From positions 14,651,001 to 14,715,000 of the forward strand of contig CM049398.1 in the NCBI GenBank assembly GCA_026929865.2: a DNA stretch of 64,000 nt. Reading direction: 5' to 3'. The position numbers and the translations under genes were made by a program. Every line of letters starts with the position of its first letter. Positions within the stretch are counted from its first letter, which is position 1. The notes under the pieces were generated by a model, which was given only the letters and a program-made list of their open reading frames with translations, was not told the DNA's origin and searched no databases. Shown here in pieces: positions 1 through 10,775 of the stretch. Source of the stretch: Hyperoplus lanceolatus. Taxonomy: Eukaryota > Chordata > Actinopteri > Uranoscopiformes > Ammodytidae.

Positions 1-1196
1 TCAAGATCTAATGGTTGTTTGCATTCATGTTAATGTACTAAGTTTAAACATAAGTGATACCATATCTGAGTCCAATACTATACTACTATATATAAGGTAG
101 ATCTGAAATGAAGCACTGTACATAGGATAAATCCTTTATCGGTTCGAATAGGAACAAAGAATATTGAATCATAAATCACACTTTTCCATTCATCAGTGTT
201 TTATATTTATTTATTACATTGATTATGTGTTTATTGAACATTACATCCTTTATTCTAGCCGGAATGAATCCCCCTCACAATATGCTCAAAGAAAAATAAA
301 GAAATCTATTGATGATATAATATATTAAATGATATGTGTCATGTTTTTTGTGACTTGTGGTTTGTTGGTTAAATCCAAAGACCGATGATGTGCCCTTAAG
401 CAAGGCAGTTGACTCCCTGCCTGCTTCAGATCTTCTATCTGCTATCTACCCAGTCTGGTGTTGTATTGGTGAGATTTAAGATGTGGATGTTTGTAACCGA
501 TTGGGTGCAAATAAGCATTTCTGGATTTATTCCCTGAATTAATAAAGGCAAGATATTTATGTGTACTTTCACTAGCTTTGTTTGGCCATACTGAAGATAG
601 AAAACAGTGAGTATTAGTTTCCAAGATCAGCTTTGTACATTTACAAAGCCTTTTGACACACATTTGAACCACATGCTTGTGTAAAATATGTAGATATTAT
701 GCTTGCGTGAAAAACTATAGCTGTGGAAAAATCTCAGTTTAGCATAGAATTGCATGGATATTTAGGTTTTAACTTGCCATTTATATATGTTGAGAAAAAT
801 GTTTTTCTTCTGGCTCCAACTGTAACAGTACAATGCTGACTTCTGCTACAGCAACACACTATATCCCCCAGACTCCTTTAAAAGACTGCAACTATGCCTA
901 AGTATTCCATACAACCCCTCTTCAAAAATTCTGAATTATCCCTTTAAGTGCTCTAATTAAACTGAAGAGTCAAATACAATTGATAGTTTTTAAATCTGAA
1001 TTAATGACATAGAATAAAGATTGATACTGTGTTTCCTAATTCATTACAACCAATTATCACTGACACAAATGTTTAATAATTTGGGGGATTGAAGTAATAG
1101 CATATAGTACCATACAAGATTTATGAATCCAGTCAAACACCAAAGCACAAAATGTGAAATAAAAGTGTATATTTTCCGTTAAACTGGGTTTAACCT
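1..1196. other. Intergenic AT-rich DNA, no gene seen
   Basis: AT-rich sequence downstream of the first receptor gene, which is on the minus strand and ends at 1197. I see no exon with flanking splice sites, no RNA gene and no clear transposon end. The short frames here have no recognisable motif. Confidence 0.6.
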
Positions 1197-4100
1197 TTAA
1201 GTCGATTGCATTTTCCCCATCATGTGTTTCTTTGTGTTCAGTTGAGGTTTGAGTAAAATAATATAACACTTTGGTGCAAATATACAGAAAAGCAGCCCAT
1301 AGCTGGAGGCTAAAATAGCAAATATCTCTACAGCGACAGTGAACTTCCCAGGAGAGCTGATATATGCTGGGATAAAAGTGATCCAGACTGCACAGAATAT
1401 CAACATGCTGAAAGTAATGAATTTGGCTTCATTGAAATTATCAGGCAACTTTCTGCCCAGAAAAGCAAGCACAAAACAAAGGACAGCTAGGAGTCCTATG
1501 TATCCTAACACAGCCCAGAACCCTACAGGTGACCCCAGGGCACACTCCAGTATAATCTTCTCTTTAAAGTGTTTCATGTTTTTGAATGGAAAAGGAGGGT
1601 TGATTGTCAGCCAAAGTATGCAAATCACAACCTGTATGAGAGTGAAGGCCAGCACACTGAGCCTCTGCTGTGCAGGCCCAAACCATTTCATCATATTACT
1701 GCCTGGGAGTGTGGCTCTGAAGGCCATTAAAACCACTATGGTTTTCCCCAGAACACAAGAGATACAGAGGACAAAGGTGATGCCGAATGCAGTGTGTCGC
1801 AGCATGCAGGACCACTCAGAGGGCCGGCCCATGAAGGTCAGAGAACACAGGAAACACAGAGTCAAGGAGAAGAGCAGCAGGAAGCTCAGCTCAGAGTTGT
1901 TGGCCTTAACCAAGGGAGTGTCCTTCTTCATGAAAAATAGAGTGGCCACAATTAAAGTAAGGAGCACTCCAAACAAAGTGAAAAATACAAGTACTCCACC
2001 CATAATCTCATTGAAGGAGAGGAACTCCACATTTTTCAGTATGCATACATCTCTGTCATGATTGGACCAATATTCTTCAGGACACTTTTTGCAGACATTA
2101 GAATCTGTAATAAAAATATCATTACTAGTATGTTGTTTATGTTACAACCTAAAAACAGAAAAAAATGTGTTTACTATTGCAAACCTAAGCATGATGCACA
2201 GAGCGTGGAAAGAAAACAGTTCATGCAAATTGCCATATCCCAGGTGTGTGGTACATGTACCTGTGCTGTTGCTGATTTCTCCCTCTGCACATGATATACA
2301 GTCATAGCAGCAGACAGGCTTTCCTTTCTGCAGGACTTTATGAGTTCCTGGACGACAGCTCTCACTGCACACCGACACAGGCAACTTTGAATCAAAGAAA
2401 ATAACAGACATTTATAATGAAATATTGTCAAACTACATGGTTATGGCAAACCATGACATGAATGCAGCTTTTACTGTTGGATGATATTTGCCTCTGTTTC
2501 CCCCGCGGGCCACATTATGGCTTCCGTCTTGAGAACGAACCTCTGTCCGGGAGGTAGTGACGCGTCGTAGTAGCCGACCGGTTTGAACTGGACTGAGCCG
2601 TCCGATCCACTCTGCCAGTTCACCACCTCATATCGAGCCGCAGCTGCTCCGGTGCTGTCAAACCACACCCGGTCCCCATTGTTAATGGTAAAATTCACCT
2701 GCTTCAAAGCCTCCCCCACCTAAAAAGCACCAAGACAATATTTTGATTTACAGAAATAAGAAACAAAAAAAGTTCAATGATATTTTTTCTTTTTTTACCT
2801 TCCATGGAGAAACCTTTACAGTCTTGTCACAACCCTGACTTTTAGAACACTCAAGGATGCTGTGCAAGGAATGGGCAACGGCATAGATGGCTTTGTAGAT
2901 ATTAGTGGAATATCTCAGCTCTGCCACATCATGGTCATAATCTTTGTGCTCAAGTAGTTCCCCATTTTCCTTGCAAGGGGCTGTTTCTGTCACTGTGTTT
3001 GCACTGCCCTTGCACTTAAACTCTGTCTCCCAGAAATCTTTGATTAAAAAATCATCCAAGCCACTAATGTTGGCCTTCGCTACCGCGAAACCCAGTGAAC
3101 CTCCCAGCACACTGAAGCTGGTGGGAGTCACCAGGCTGTCAGCAGTTATCCAGGCCTCCACGCCGATAAACTGCCGGCCTGTGATGTTGCGCAGACTCAA
3201 CTCCTGGAGGAGGTTGTTCATCTCTACATGGGCTAGGAAAGCAACGATGACACGAGCAGAGCTCTTTTGAATCACGTCTACCACTTTCATAAGTTTCTGC
3301 GGTTCTGCCCTGTTAAATTTCTCTATATACTCCACACACACTCCTTCCTCCTTGGCCGCGGCAAGGAAGATGGCCATGCCGTTGTTGCCATAGTCACTGT
3401 CGCTGTTGACGGCCCCGACCCAGGTCCAGCCAAAGTGCTTGACCAGCTGGGCAAGAGCTCGGCTTTGGTAGAGGTCACTGGCAATGGTTCTAAAGAAAGA
3501 GGGGTACTCCTTTCTATCGCTCAAACACTCACAAGTAGCTGAATGACTTATCTGCGAAAATACACAAAGAGAGCAACAGTATAAGGAGAGCTTGCACAGA
3601 ATAGACACATTGATTACACATATACACATCTCTCTTACCACGGGTATTTGGAATGGTCCAGTAGTGCGTGAGAGAACAATTGTTGAAGAGGATTCAGACT
3701 CCCCAATGATAGCATGAACAGTGGATTGACCTGAGCAGCTCTTCCCCACAATCAACTCATCACCGTTCATCAGCGCCATCACTGCTCGCATTGAGGATAA
3801 TGTCGAGCCACAGTTGTCATAAATACGGTATCCGATAGAGACATTGGGAAGAAGAAATTCAATTCTGTTTATTTCCTTGATTGCAAAGATCATGGTCTGA
3901 GCAAATTGAAACTCCCTGAGGTTGACCCTGTGGGGGGAAAAAAGAGCAAAATACAATCTTCTGTTGGCTAAAACTCATAAGAGAGTGTTTGTATACAGTG
4001 CTCAAAATTACCTGGAACATCTGAGAGGTTTTGGTTTATCTGTGAAAGAAAGTGGAGGTTGTGTGATTTTGCTGTGTATGGAAAAAGCTCCCCCAATCAT

Positions 4101-4256
4101 GACATCGCCCTTCTTAGAAAGCAGAGGGGATTCTGGGCTGCCCATTAACTGGCACGAAGGAGCTTCCGCCTCTGCTGCTCCAAATGCAATCAGGAGCCCC
4201 ATGAAAACAAGCCACGTTATTACTTGATACATTTTCCCCTCCCAAATGGGAACCAT
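1197..4256 (-). CDS. OlfC/V2R-like vomeronasal type-2 receptor, intact, six exons
   Basis: Class C GPCR of the fish olfactory receptor C (V2R) family, expected in microvillous olfactory neurons and to bind amino-acid-like odorants. Coding exons on the minus strand: 4256-4012, 3927-3639, 3551-2799, 2719-2492, 2384-2261, 2104-1197. Phases join throughout, giving 848 residues without a stop. Domains in order: signal peptide ([17 protein letters not shown]), Venus-flytrap ligand domain to about residue 505, cysteine-rich NCD3G segment ([16 protein letters not shown]) in a 124-bp exon, then seven helices in the last exon ([60 protein letters not shown]). The six-exon layout and 124-bp fifth exon are as in vertebrate V2Rs. 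The intron after 2492 starts with GC, not GT. The start could instead be Met9 at 4232. Family certain; exact subfamily not assignable here. Confidence 0.95.
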
Positions 4257-4268
4257 CTAACATAAGAG

Positions 4269-4276
4269 ATTTTATA
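4269..4276 (-). promoter_or_regulatory. Possible TATA box of the first OlfC gene
   Basis: On the minus strand the bases TATAAAAT lie 13 bp before the first ATG (4256). If functional, transcription would start near 4245, downstream of that ATG, and the first usable start would be Met9 at 4232, directly before the hydrophobic signal peptide. This is inference from spacing only. Confidence 0.25.
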
Positions 4277-4661
4277 TGACGGCAGGACTCACTCTCCTCT
4301 TACTGACCAATGAGAGATAAGTACGATAGGACAGTCCTGCATGTGCCTTACCATCAAGTTATAGCACCATAGCAGGTGTAGTTACAGATAGAGTTAGCCC
4401 TACACAGCAGATGTTACTGTGAATTATCAAATATGATGTATTGTTATAGGTTAAACTGCCCAACCCATATGAAATAAGAAAAATAAAGCTCAACAGTAGC
4501 CAAGTGCTGCACATGTCAATCCATCAATGATAACAGTCTATTATGATTTGTTTTGTATTATAATATAACACTCCAAAGTGGGCCTTTCTGCATTAGAAGT
4601 ACCTTTATTTTGGATACTCCAAGGAAATTTTGGCAGGATTTTCCCTCAACAGAATATTTAT

Positions 4662-4847
4662 TATTATTTTTTTTAAGATATTTTTTTGGCATTTTTATGC
4701 TTTATTGATAGTGTAGTGACAGAGTTGAAATGGGGCAGAGAGGGGAGAGACATGCAGAGAACAACCGCGGGCTGGAATCGAACCCGGGTCCGCTGCTGGC
4801 CGAGACCCATGGGGGGGACGCCCTACCAACTGAGCTAAGGGCGCCCC
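4662..4847 (-). mobile_element. tRNA-derived SINE
   Basis: Read on the minus strand the element starts with a tRNA-like head containing an A box (TAGCTCAGTTGGTAG) and a B box (GGTTCGATTCC), followed by a non-tRNA body and a T-rich/A-rich tail. Imperfect target duplications flank it: CAACAGAATATTTA at 4648 and CAACAGAGTATCTTTA at 4848. It is a retroposon, not a functional tRNA gene. A head-less copy of the same body lies at 49121-49233. Confidence 0.85.
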
Positions 4848-4856
4848 CAACAGAGT

Positions 4857-6011
4857 ATCTTTACATTAAGAAACTACAATATATTGAGGGACTTTGTGAC
4901 TTATTCCATCCCTGAATGCAACATTGACTGATTGATTGGATCTTAAAATGCAGTCAACAGGGAAAGGTATTGTTAGAAAAATAAACTCTGATTTTAATGA
5001 TATTATGCCCCACCCCCCCTCTTTAATTGGCATTTACCAATATATAATCATTTAAACAAGTGTATATTCTTCACATTTTACTCTAATAATGCTCTCCTTC
5101 CAGTCAGGGTGCTTGGACACTAATAGTAAGACACTAAGCCATAAAACTGAAGCTGATCTCCGATCAGATAAGATACATTCCTAAGTTAGAACAAAGTCTT
5201 GGTAACTTCTCAGGGCCGGGGGAGGAAAGCTCCATGATCTCTGGTTTCGGTCAAGAAGAAGAAAGAGAGGAAGACTCTGAAATCTGCCTGACAACAAGCT
5301 TTAACCAATCAGTAGACATTGTCATGATGTTAGAGATAATAAAACCCCTTGCTGGTGAGAGGGGGCTCACTTCTTTTTTGTCTTTTTCTGGCTTTTCTGT
5401 CCTGTTAACCTGCCTTGTCAATTTAATCAAATAAAATACTGAGGCCTAGATCCTGGATTTTTACACCTTTGTCCATAGTCATTTTTCCTTCATAAATAGG
5501 CATTTTTACACGCATCTGATAGTATGCTATTGTTTATGAAAAACAATGAAAACAAGAATCCGCCCTGTTTATTGCTAAATTTACATATTTTTTATTTAGA
5601 AAATTATACTTGTTTCCCCCACATTGCAAACAGCTGGGTTGGACTTGAAACAAATACAGTTTGAGAAGGATTCAGGGCCAGTGATGTTAACCCATAAGGC
5701 CTTGATATATGTTTCAAAATGTGACTGCCATCGAGAAACTCAGTTCAAACTTCTTATTTGGCTTCCTTTTCTGTAACTGACTTTTTTAATTATGTTCAAT
5801 GATTACACATAGGCTACGCAATGTTTACACATGGTAATTTTTTTCTACACATTGTAGAAAATGGATTTAAAAGTTCCACTACATGTCGTCATAGTCAATG
5901 TCCTTTTATCAAATTAAACTGATATTTGATAGGTTTAATGCAATTGTACACAACAGTGGTTAGACGTTAAATGTGATCATTTTCTTACTCTTAAGTATAT
6001 ACTGTATACTC
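4857..6011. other. Intergenic; possible degenerate LTR at about 5090-5465
   Basis: No gene. The stretch 5330-5465 (AATAAAACCCCTTGC, a run of TC-rich sequence, AATAAAATACTGAGG and an ACA end) resembles the promoter/polyadenylation part of a retroviral-type LTR. I cannot find the second LTR, primer site or internal genes, so this is only a suspicion. The remainder (5466-6011) shows nothing recognisable. Confidence 0.2.
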
Positions 6012-6359
6012 CAGTGGCGTGCACGGGTAGACCTGAAGTGGTGCTGAAGCACCTGCCCTTTTCCCCTGGCCCAATCAAGTGCCTTGGGGAAAAAGGGCAC
6101 TTTTTTTTTAATGTTTTTTTTACATTGTATGTGGCCCATGCCGACATTATCATCTATAAATGCTCAACGATTAAAAACGTTTGACAATAATGTTCCAATA
6201 AATATGCCCCCCTCCTCCTCCTCCGCACACACTTCCTTTGTCAACGTGAACGCGCAGAGTGGACACAAACGGAGGCGCGTTGCCGCAGCATTTCACAGCT
6301 GCTGCACACACACACACACCTACTCCCCGGCCTGCCCTGCCCCACCAGCGAGGTAACAC

Positions 6360-7113
6360 CAGGGGTGGATTACTGCACGGGCACACCGGCACAGGCCCAG
6401 GGGCCCAAGGGTTCAGGGGGGCCCTAAACCAGAGAGACTGATAGTAACTTTACATGTCGCATAGTCAAAGAGCTCAGTCACTCAAGTCAATAACAGGCTC
6501 CAAAAAGGAATAGCCTAAATATAAGGATACTCATACTCATTAAAATGTAACAAGATATAAATCATCATGGGCCCCTCAACTAGTAGGGGAGAAATACAAA
6601 AGCAATAGTCTTAGCTCTGTCTAAGGGGCTCCATGAGGGGCCTTGAAGGCCCCCTCACACATACAGAAATAAGCTTTCTATGTTTAAATTATATACTGTT
6701 CATAAAAAGTAGCTATCCACCCTTTATCTGTTGAAATGGGCCCGTCCATCATAGAACATGGGTCTGCAGACCAATCTACTGTTTTTACAGTTGCAGAGTA
6801 AACAGTGCTGCTTGTTTTAGAAAAATCTGAAAAATAATGTGCCTTCTGCATCTCAGGACCAGATTGATGCATTTTATTTTAAAAAGCTTAAAAAAAATCC
6901 GGGGGGGCATGCCCCCGGACCCCCCAACAACGACCAGGGTCCCTCTCACAGTATCCCGAAATCCTGTGGGAAACACTGACTTCCTTAATATGTTTTTGCC
7001 ATTAATTGTATGTATCTGTTTGGAAAAGTCAGTGTACCTGACTGGATAGGGAGGAGTGGGGGGCCCTTTAAGAGTTTGTGCCCAGGGGCCCATTATCTCA
7101 TAATCCGTCTATG
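6360..7113. mobile_element. Non-autonomous hAT element, nested
   Basis: A 754-bp element flanked by a perfect 8-bp target duplication GGTAACAC (6352-6359 and 7114-7121), the signature of hAT insertion. Ends are CAGGGGTGGATTACTGCACG and, inverted, CATAGACGGATTATGAG. It contains the GC-rich hairpin-like run CCGGGGGGGCATGCCCCCGG near 6899, typical of this type. No transposase is left. It sits inside the older element 6012-8376 and is therefore younger. Confidence 0.85.
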
Positions 7114-7583
7114 GGTAACACATACATTGAATGGATTCAAGAGTGTATTGTTTGCCCCCTAAGCCTCAGTTGCCAAGCTATAACTTGCATTTATTTGTCT
7201 CTGTTTTAAAGTAGCCTCTATCATGCAGCGCCACACAGCTGAGCATAAATTAGCCGACTGTCCTGCTTAACAAGCTAGCCCAAAAAAAATATTGATATGA
7301 CGTGATGAACACAACTAATGTCGGCGGAGTTTGTCATTGGTACAGCATGTAAATCTATCAGTATGCTGACTATTTAGTGTTGTTTAGGTTTACTTTAGGC
7401 TATATAATTAACACATGCAGTAATTTATTTGCTAAATGACAAACAGGCAATTCCCAATTGCCTGCAGAAAAAGTAGCCTTGTGCCTGGTTGTAATGTAAC
7501 CAAGCAGTCTTATTTTATATGGTTGGTCTCTTTTTATTTACAAATTGCAGTATAATGCCTAGAAAGGAGAGGTTAAAAAGGAA

Positions 7584-7702
7584 AAAGAAAGGGAGCTACA
7601 GCTGGCAGCCCAGGGGAGCAGCTCTCTGCTCTCCTGGATGAAAGCATCCACCAGCAGCAAGGAGGAAGATGAAAGGTCAGAGTCAAGACCAGAGTCATGT
7701 TA
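7584..7702 (+). pseudogene. hAT transposase N-terminal remnant
   Basis: One frame reads KEKERELQLAAQGSSSLLSW, then MKASTSSKEEDERSESRPES and a stop. The basic lead followed by a Ser-rich linker resembles the leader of ZMYM/BED-type hAT transposases. Nothing downstream continues the protein, so it is a fragment carried by the 6012-8376 element. Identification is by resemblance only. Confidence 0.4.
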
Positions 7703-8376
7703 ACTGTTCAGGGCCTTTTAAAGCTCAGATTTTAATGTTGAACTGTTCCTCAAATGTTATTGAAATATCTTAAAAGCTGTCCACACATTTTATTTTAACT
7801 ACGCAAAGTGGGTTGGTGGTACTAAATCAGTCATGAAGCTATATAAGCTAATTATATTATTTTGTCCCAACCATAAGTTATGTCTATGTTACAAGACTTG
7901 CAGTAATCTTGTATTTACCTTAGTAGGATATTGTTAATACGGAGATCAGGGGCCTAACGAAGACTTCAAAGAGAGAATTCGGGATAAGGGATTATTTAAC
8001 AAAATCCGAAGCTGACTGTTTTTTTTTCAAACATGTACATTATTTCTTTCTGCTTTTTGGTAATTCTGTGTCTCCAAATTATTCCAGAAAATAGCACTAA
8101 ATAGCCCACATTGACACAGGTGATTTAGCCTTAGCTTTCTTCTCAAAGTGCACCTGATTGATGAATTTTACTTTAAAAGGTCCAGGGTCCCAAACACAGT
8201 CTCCCAAATTCCTTTGAGAAACACTCAATGTGTGGCCGGGTATTAAAAGTCATTAGGCCAGGGGGGGATTTTGTACAAGTACCCTTAAAATGATTTGGTC
8301 ATTCATCGATAGACTATATTGGGCCCTTTTTTTTGCAATGAGCACCTGCCCCCCAAAATGTCTGTGCACGCTACTG

Positions 8377-9109
8377 ACTCTTAAGTAAGATTTAACTGAG
8401 GATACAATACAACATATTCTTATGTGAGTTTACACAATGATCATCCTCATCCAAAAATGACTGTTAAATTATTTGGACACATTTACATGTCATGTTCTAT
8501 TATTTTACCCAACATGTCACATCATCTTTAGGGGAAATTAAGACATTAAAGTTACACTTTTGACAACTAATCAAAATAAACAATTCAGCACAACTGATTT
8601 GGTGAGGCATTGAGCCATGTGATATTTAATTTGGTGTTATTGTAATTATTTTTGCCAGCCAAAGGGATGTTTATTAGTCAGCTGATATTTCTGTTAGGCT
8701 CTCTTTAATTAAAAACAACATGTTGTTTTTTTCTAGAGATGCCTGTTAGTTTATGAAACACTCCTTAGAGGTAACATATTTTGAGGGATGATTGGGAAGG
8801 AACTCATGTGGTGAGGTGCAAGTGCCTGAGGCTTGACCATGCCTTAAACCTGAGGCTCTTCCCACTCACAAACACAACACACTAATAAACTCCCTCTAGA
8901 CACTGTATCTCTCAGCCTACACTGGAAACTTCCCTGGGCTGTTGCATCATGATCCTCTTAAGATCTCTACTGGAAAACTTGAGGCCTTTGTCAAGACTCT
9001 GGTCTACAGTACACAATCTGACACTTTTATTTGACCACAATATTGCTTTTCAGACTCAAGAATTGAAGATTGTTTTTTTTTTATTGTGGGAAGCAGAGTC
9101 TAATCTTAG
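8377..9109. other. Intergenic, no feature seen
   Basis: AT-rich sequence between two transposons. No exon, RNA gene or repeat boundary could be supported. Confidence 0.5.
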
Positions 9110-9375
9110 AGGAATAGTTCAACATTTTAAATTAAGGCGACAGAACCTGTAAATGTGCGTGCATTTTCTATATAGAGTGGCTTGAAAAAGTATTCATACC
9201 CCTTGAACTTTTGCAAATTTTGTCAAGTAAAAACCACACACGTACATTTATTTCATTGGGATTTCATGTGATAGACCAACAACAAAGTGGCGCATAATTG
9301 TGAAGTGGAAGAAAAATGATGGTTTTCAATTTTTTTTATTAATAAAAAACTGAAATATGTGGCGTGCATAAGTAT

Positions 9376-9845
9376 TCAGCCCCCCTGAGTCAATACGTTG
9401 TAGAACCACCTATCGCTGAAATTACAGCTTAAAGTATTGAGGTATGTCTCTACTAGCTTTGTACATCTGCAGACTGACAATTTTGCCCATTCTTCTTTGC
9501 AAAATAGCTTGAGCTTGAGCTTCAGATTCAGCGTCAGATTGGATGGAAAGCGTCTGTGAACAGCAATTTTCAAGTCTTTCCAGATCTTCTCAATTGTATT
9601 TAGGTCTGGACTTTGACTGGGCCATTCTAACACATGACCATGCTTTGATCAAAATCATTCCATTGTAGATCTGGCTGTATGTTTAGGGTAGTTGTCCTGC
9701 TGGAAGGTGAACCCCCACCCCACTCTCAAGTCTGTAGCAGACTCTAACAGGTTGTGTGCCCTGTATTTGGCTCCATCCATCTTCCCATCAACTCTAACCA
9801 GCTTCCCCTTCCCTGCTGAAGAACAGGACCCCCAGTCAAAGTTCA
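9376..9845 (-). pseudogene. Tc1 transposase C-terminal half, decayed
   Basis: Minus-strand frames show the Tc1 signatures FTFQQDNYPKHTARSTME (second catalytic Asp region) and, after a frameshift, EWPSQSPDLNTIEKIWKDLK (Glu of the DDE triad), then the usual tail CKEEWAKLSVCRCTKLVETY. The N-terminal DNA-binding half is absent. Frameshifts and the missing half make it non-functional. Confidence 0.85.
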
Positions 9846-10040
9846 GACCTAAATACAATTGAGAAGATCTGGAAATACATGAAAATAGCTGTTCACAGAC
9901 GCTTTCCATCCAATCTGACGCTGAATCTGAAGCTCGAGCTATTTTGCAAAGAAGAATGGGCAAAAATGTCAGTCTGTAGATGTACAAAGCTGGTAGATAC
10001 ATACCCCAATAGACTTGGAGCTGTAATTGCAGCTGAATAC
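9846..10040 (+). pseudogene. Second, inverted copy of the Tc1 transposase C-terminus
   Basis: Plus-strand translation contains DLNTIEKIWKYMKIAVHRRF and CKEEWAKMSVCRCTKLVDTY, the same segment as on the minus strand at 9376-9640. It begins abruptly at the join near 9845, with no upstream transposase sequence. Confidence 0.8.
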
Positions 10041-10775
10041 TTTTGCACGCCACATATTTCAGTTTTTTATTTATAAAGAAAATTGTAAATCATATTTCAT
10101 TTCCATTCCACTTCACAATTATGCGCCACTGTGTGTTGGTCTATCACATGAAATCCCAATATAATAAATGTACTTGTGTGGTTGTAACGTGACAAAATGT
10201 GGAAAAGTTCAAGGGGTATGAATACTTTTTCAAGCAACTGTAAATGGGTAAAGGAAGCTCATCCAGGTTAGCTTAGCTCAAACACTGGTAGCCAAGGGGA
10301 GCAGGTCAAAAGATATACTTTCCAACATCCCTAAACTCTCCTGTGTGATTTTTGGGATTTGTTTATTTACCACGTTATGTTGAACTCTGAATTTTTACAA
10401 TTAATATCATTTAAAAACGATATATACACTTGCAGGATTGAGGAAGTGCCCATGACGGTCAAATATGTATTTGATTAAAAAATTACATAACATAAACAAT
10501 ATAGAGCACATAGAGCACAACATAACTTGATAAATAAAATAGTCCCCCAACAATCACACAGGAGCGTTTAGTGATGTTGTAAAGTTGATAGTTTGACCTG
10601 CTCCCCTTTACTACCAGTGTTTGAGCTAAGCTTACCTGAATGAGAATGAGCGACCTTTGCCCATTTTTTCATCAAAAATGCATGCACATATGCAGGAGCA
10701 GTTTCTGTCTCCTTTTCTTGAGCTGGAGAGTGATGCATAAAGGTAAAAACGAAAAATGTTGAACTGTTCCTTTAA

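Larger units (their letters stand above)
6012..8376. mobile_element. hAT-like transposon remnant, outer element
   Basis: Imperfect terminal inverted repeats: CAGTGGCGTGCACGGGTAGA at the left and, on the other strand from 8376, CAGTAGCGTGCACAGACATT. The interior carries a short transposase-leader fragment (7584-7702) and a second, nested hAT (6360-7113). The sequence ACTCTTAAGTA abuts the right end (8377-8387) and recurs at 5987-5997, 14 bp outside the left terminus, so the duplication is not exactly placed. Family placement rests on terminal sequence and the transposase scrap. Confidence 0.6.
9175..10240. mobile_element. Tc1-like element made of two inverted 3' halves
   Basis: Ends carry a near-identical inverted repeat (GGCTTGAAAAAGTATTCATA at the left; TTGCTTGAAAAAGTATTCAT reading in from 10240) with TA on both sides. 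Both halves carry the same transposase C-terminal region in opposite directions: minus strand up to about 9845, plus strand from about 9845. The element is thus a head-to-head rearranged derivative, unable to encode a complete transposase. Confidence 0.85.
9110..10771. mobile_element. Palindromic MITE, interrupted by a Tc1 element
   Basis: Inverted arms: AGGAATAGTTCAACATTTTA at the left and AGGAACAGTTCAACATTTTT read inward from 10771. Matching inner arms (GCTTAGCTCAAACACTGGTAG at 10270 and its reverse complement near 10620) show a long foldback structure. The right end is followed by TTAA (10772-10775); the left flank is TTAG, one base off. The Tc1 derivative 9175-10240 lies inside the left arm. 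Belongs to the abundant TTAA-flanked palindromic fish MITEs. Confidence 0.65.

Noticed and set aside
1339..2061. Long plus-strand open frame of 240 codons
   Set aside because: It is the antisense shadow of the seven-helix exon of the minus-strand OlfC gene and has no motif of its own.
2471..2491. Extension of OlfC exon 4 to a GT donor near 2472
   Set aside because: It joins the next exon in the wrong phase and destroys the conserved cysteine-rich segment; the GC donor keeps the frame.
4780..4856. Possible tRNA gene on the minus strand
   Set aside because: A and B boxes are present, but the sequence continues into a SINE body, has imperfect target duplications and a second truncated copy exists at 49121; it is a retroposon head.
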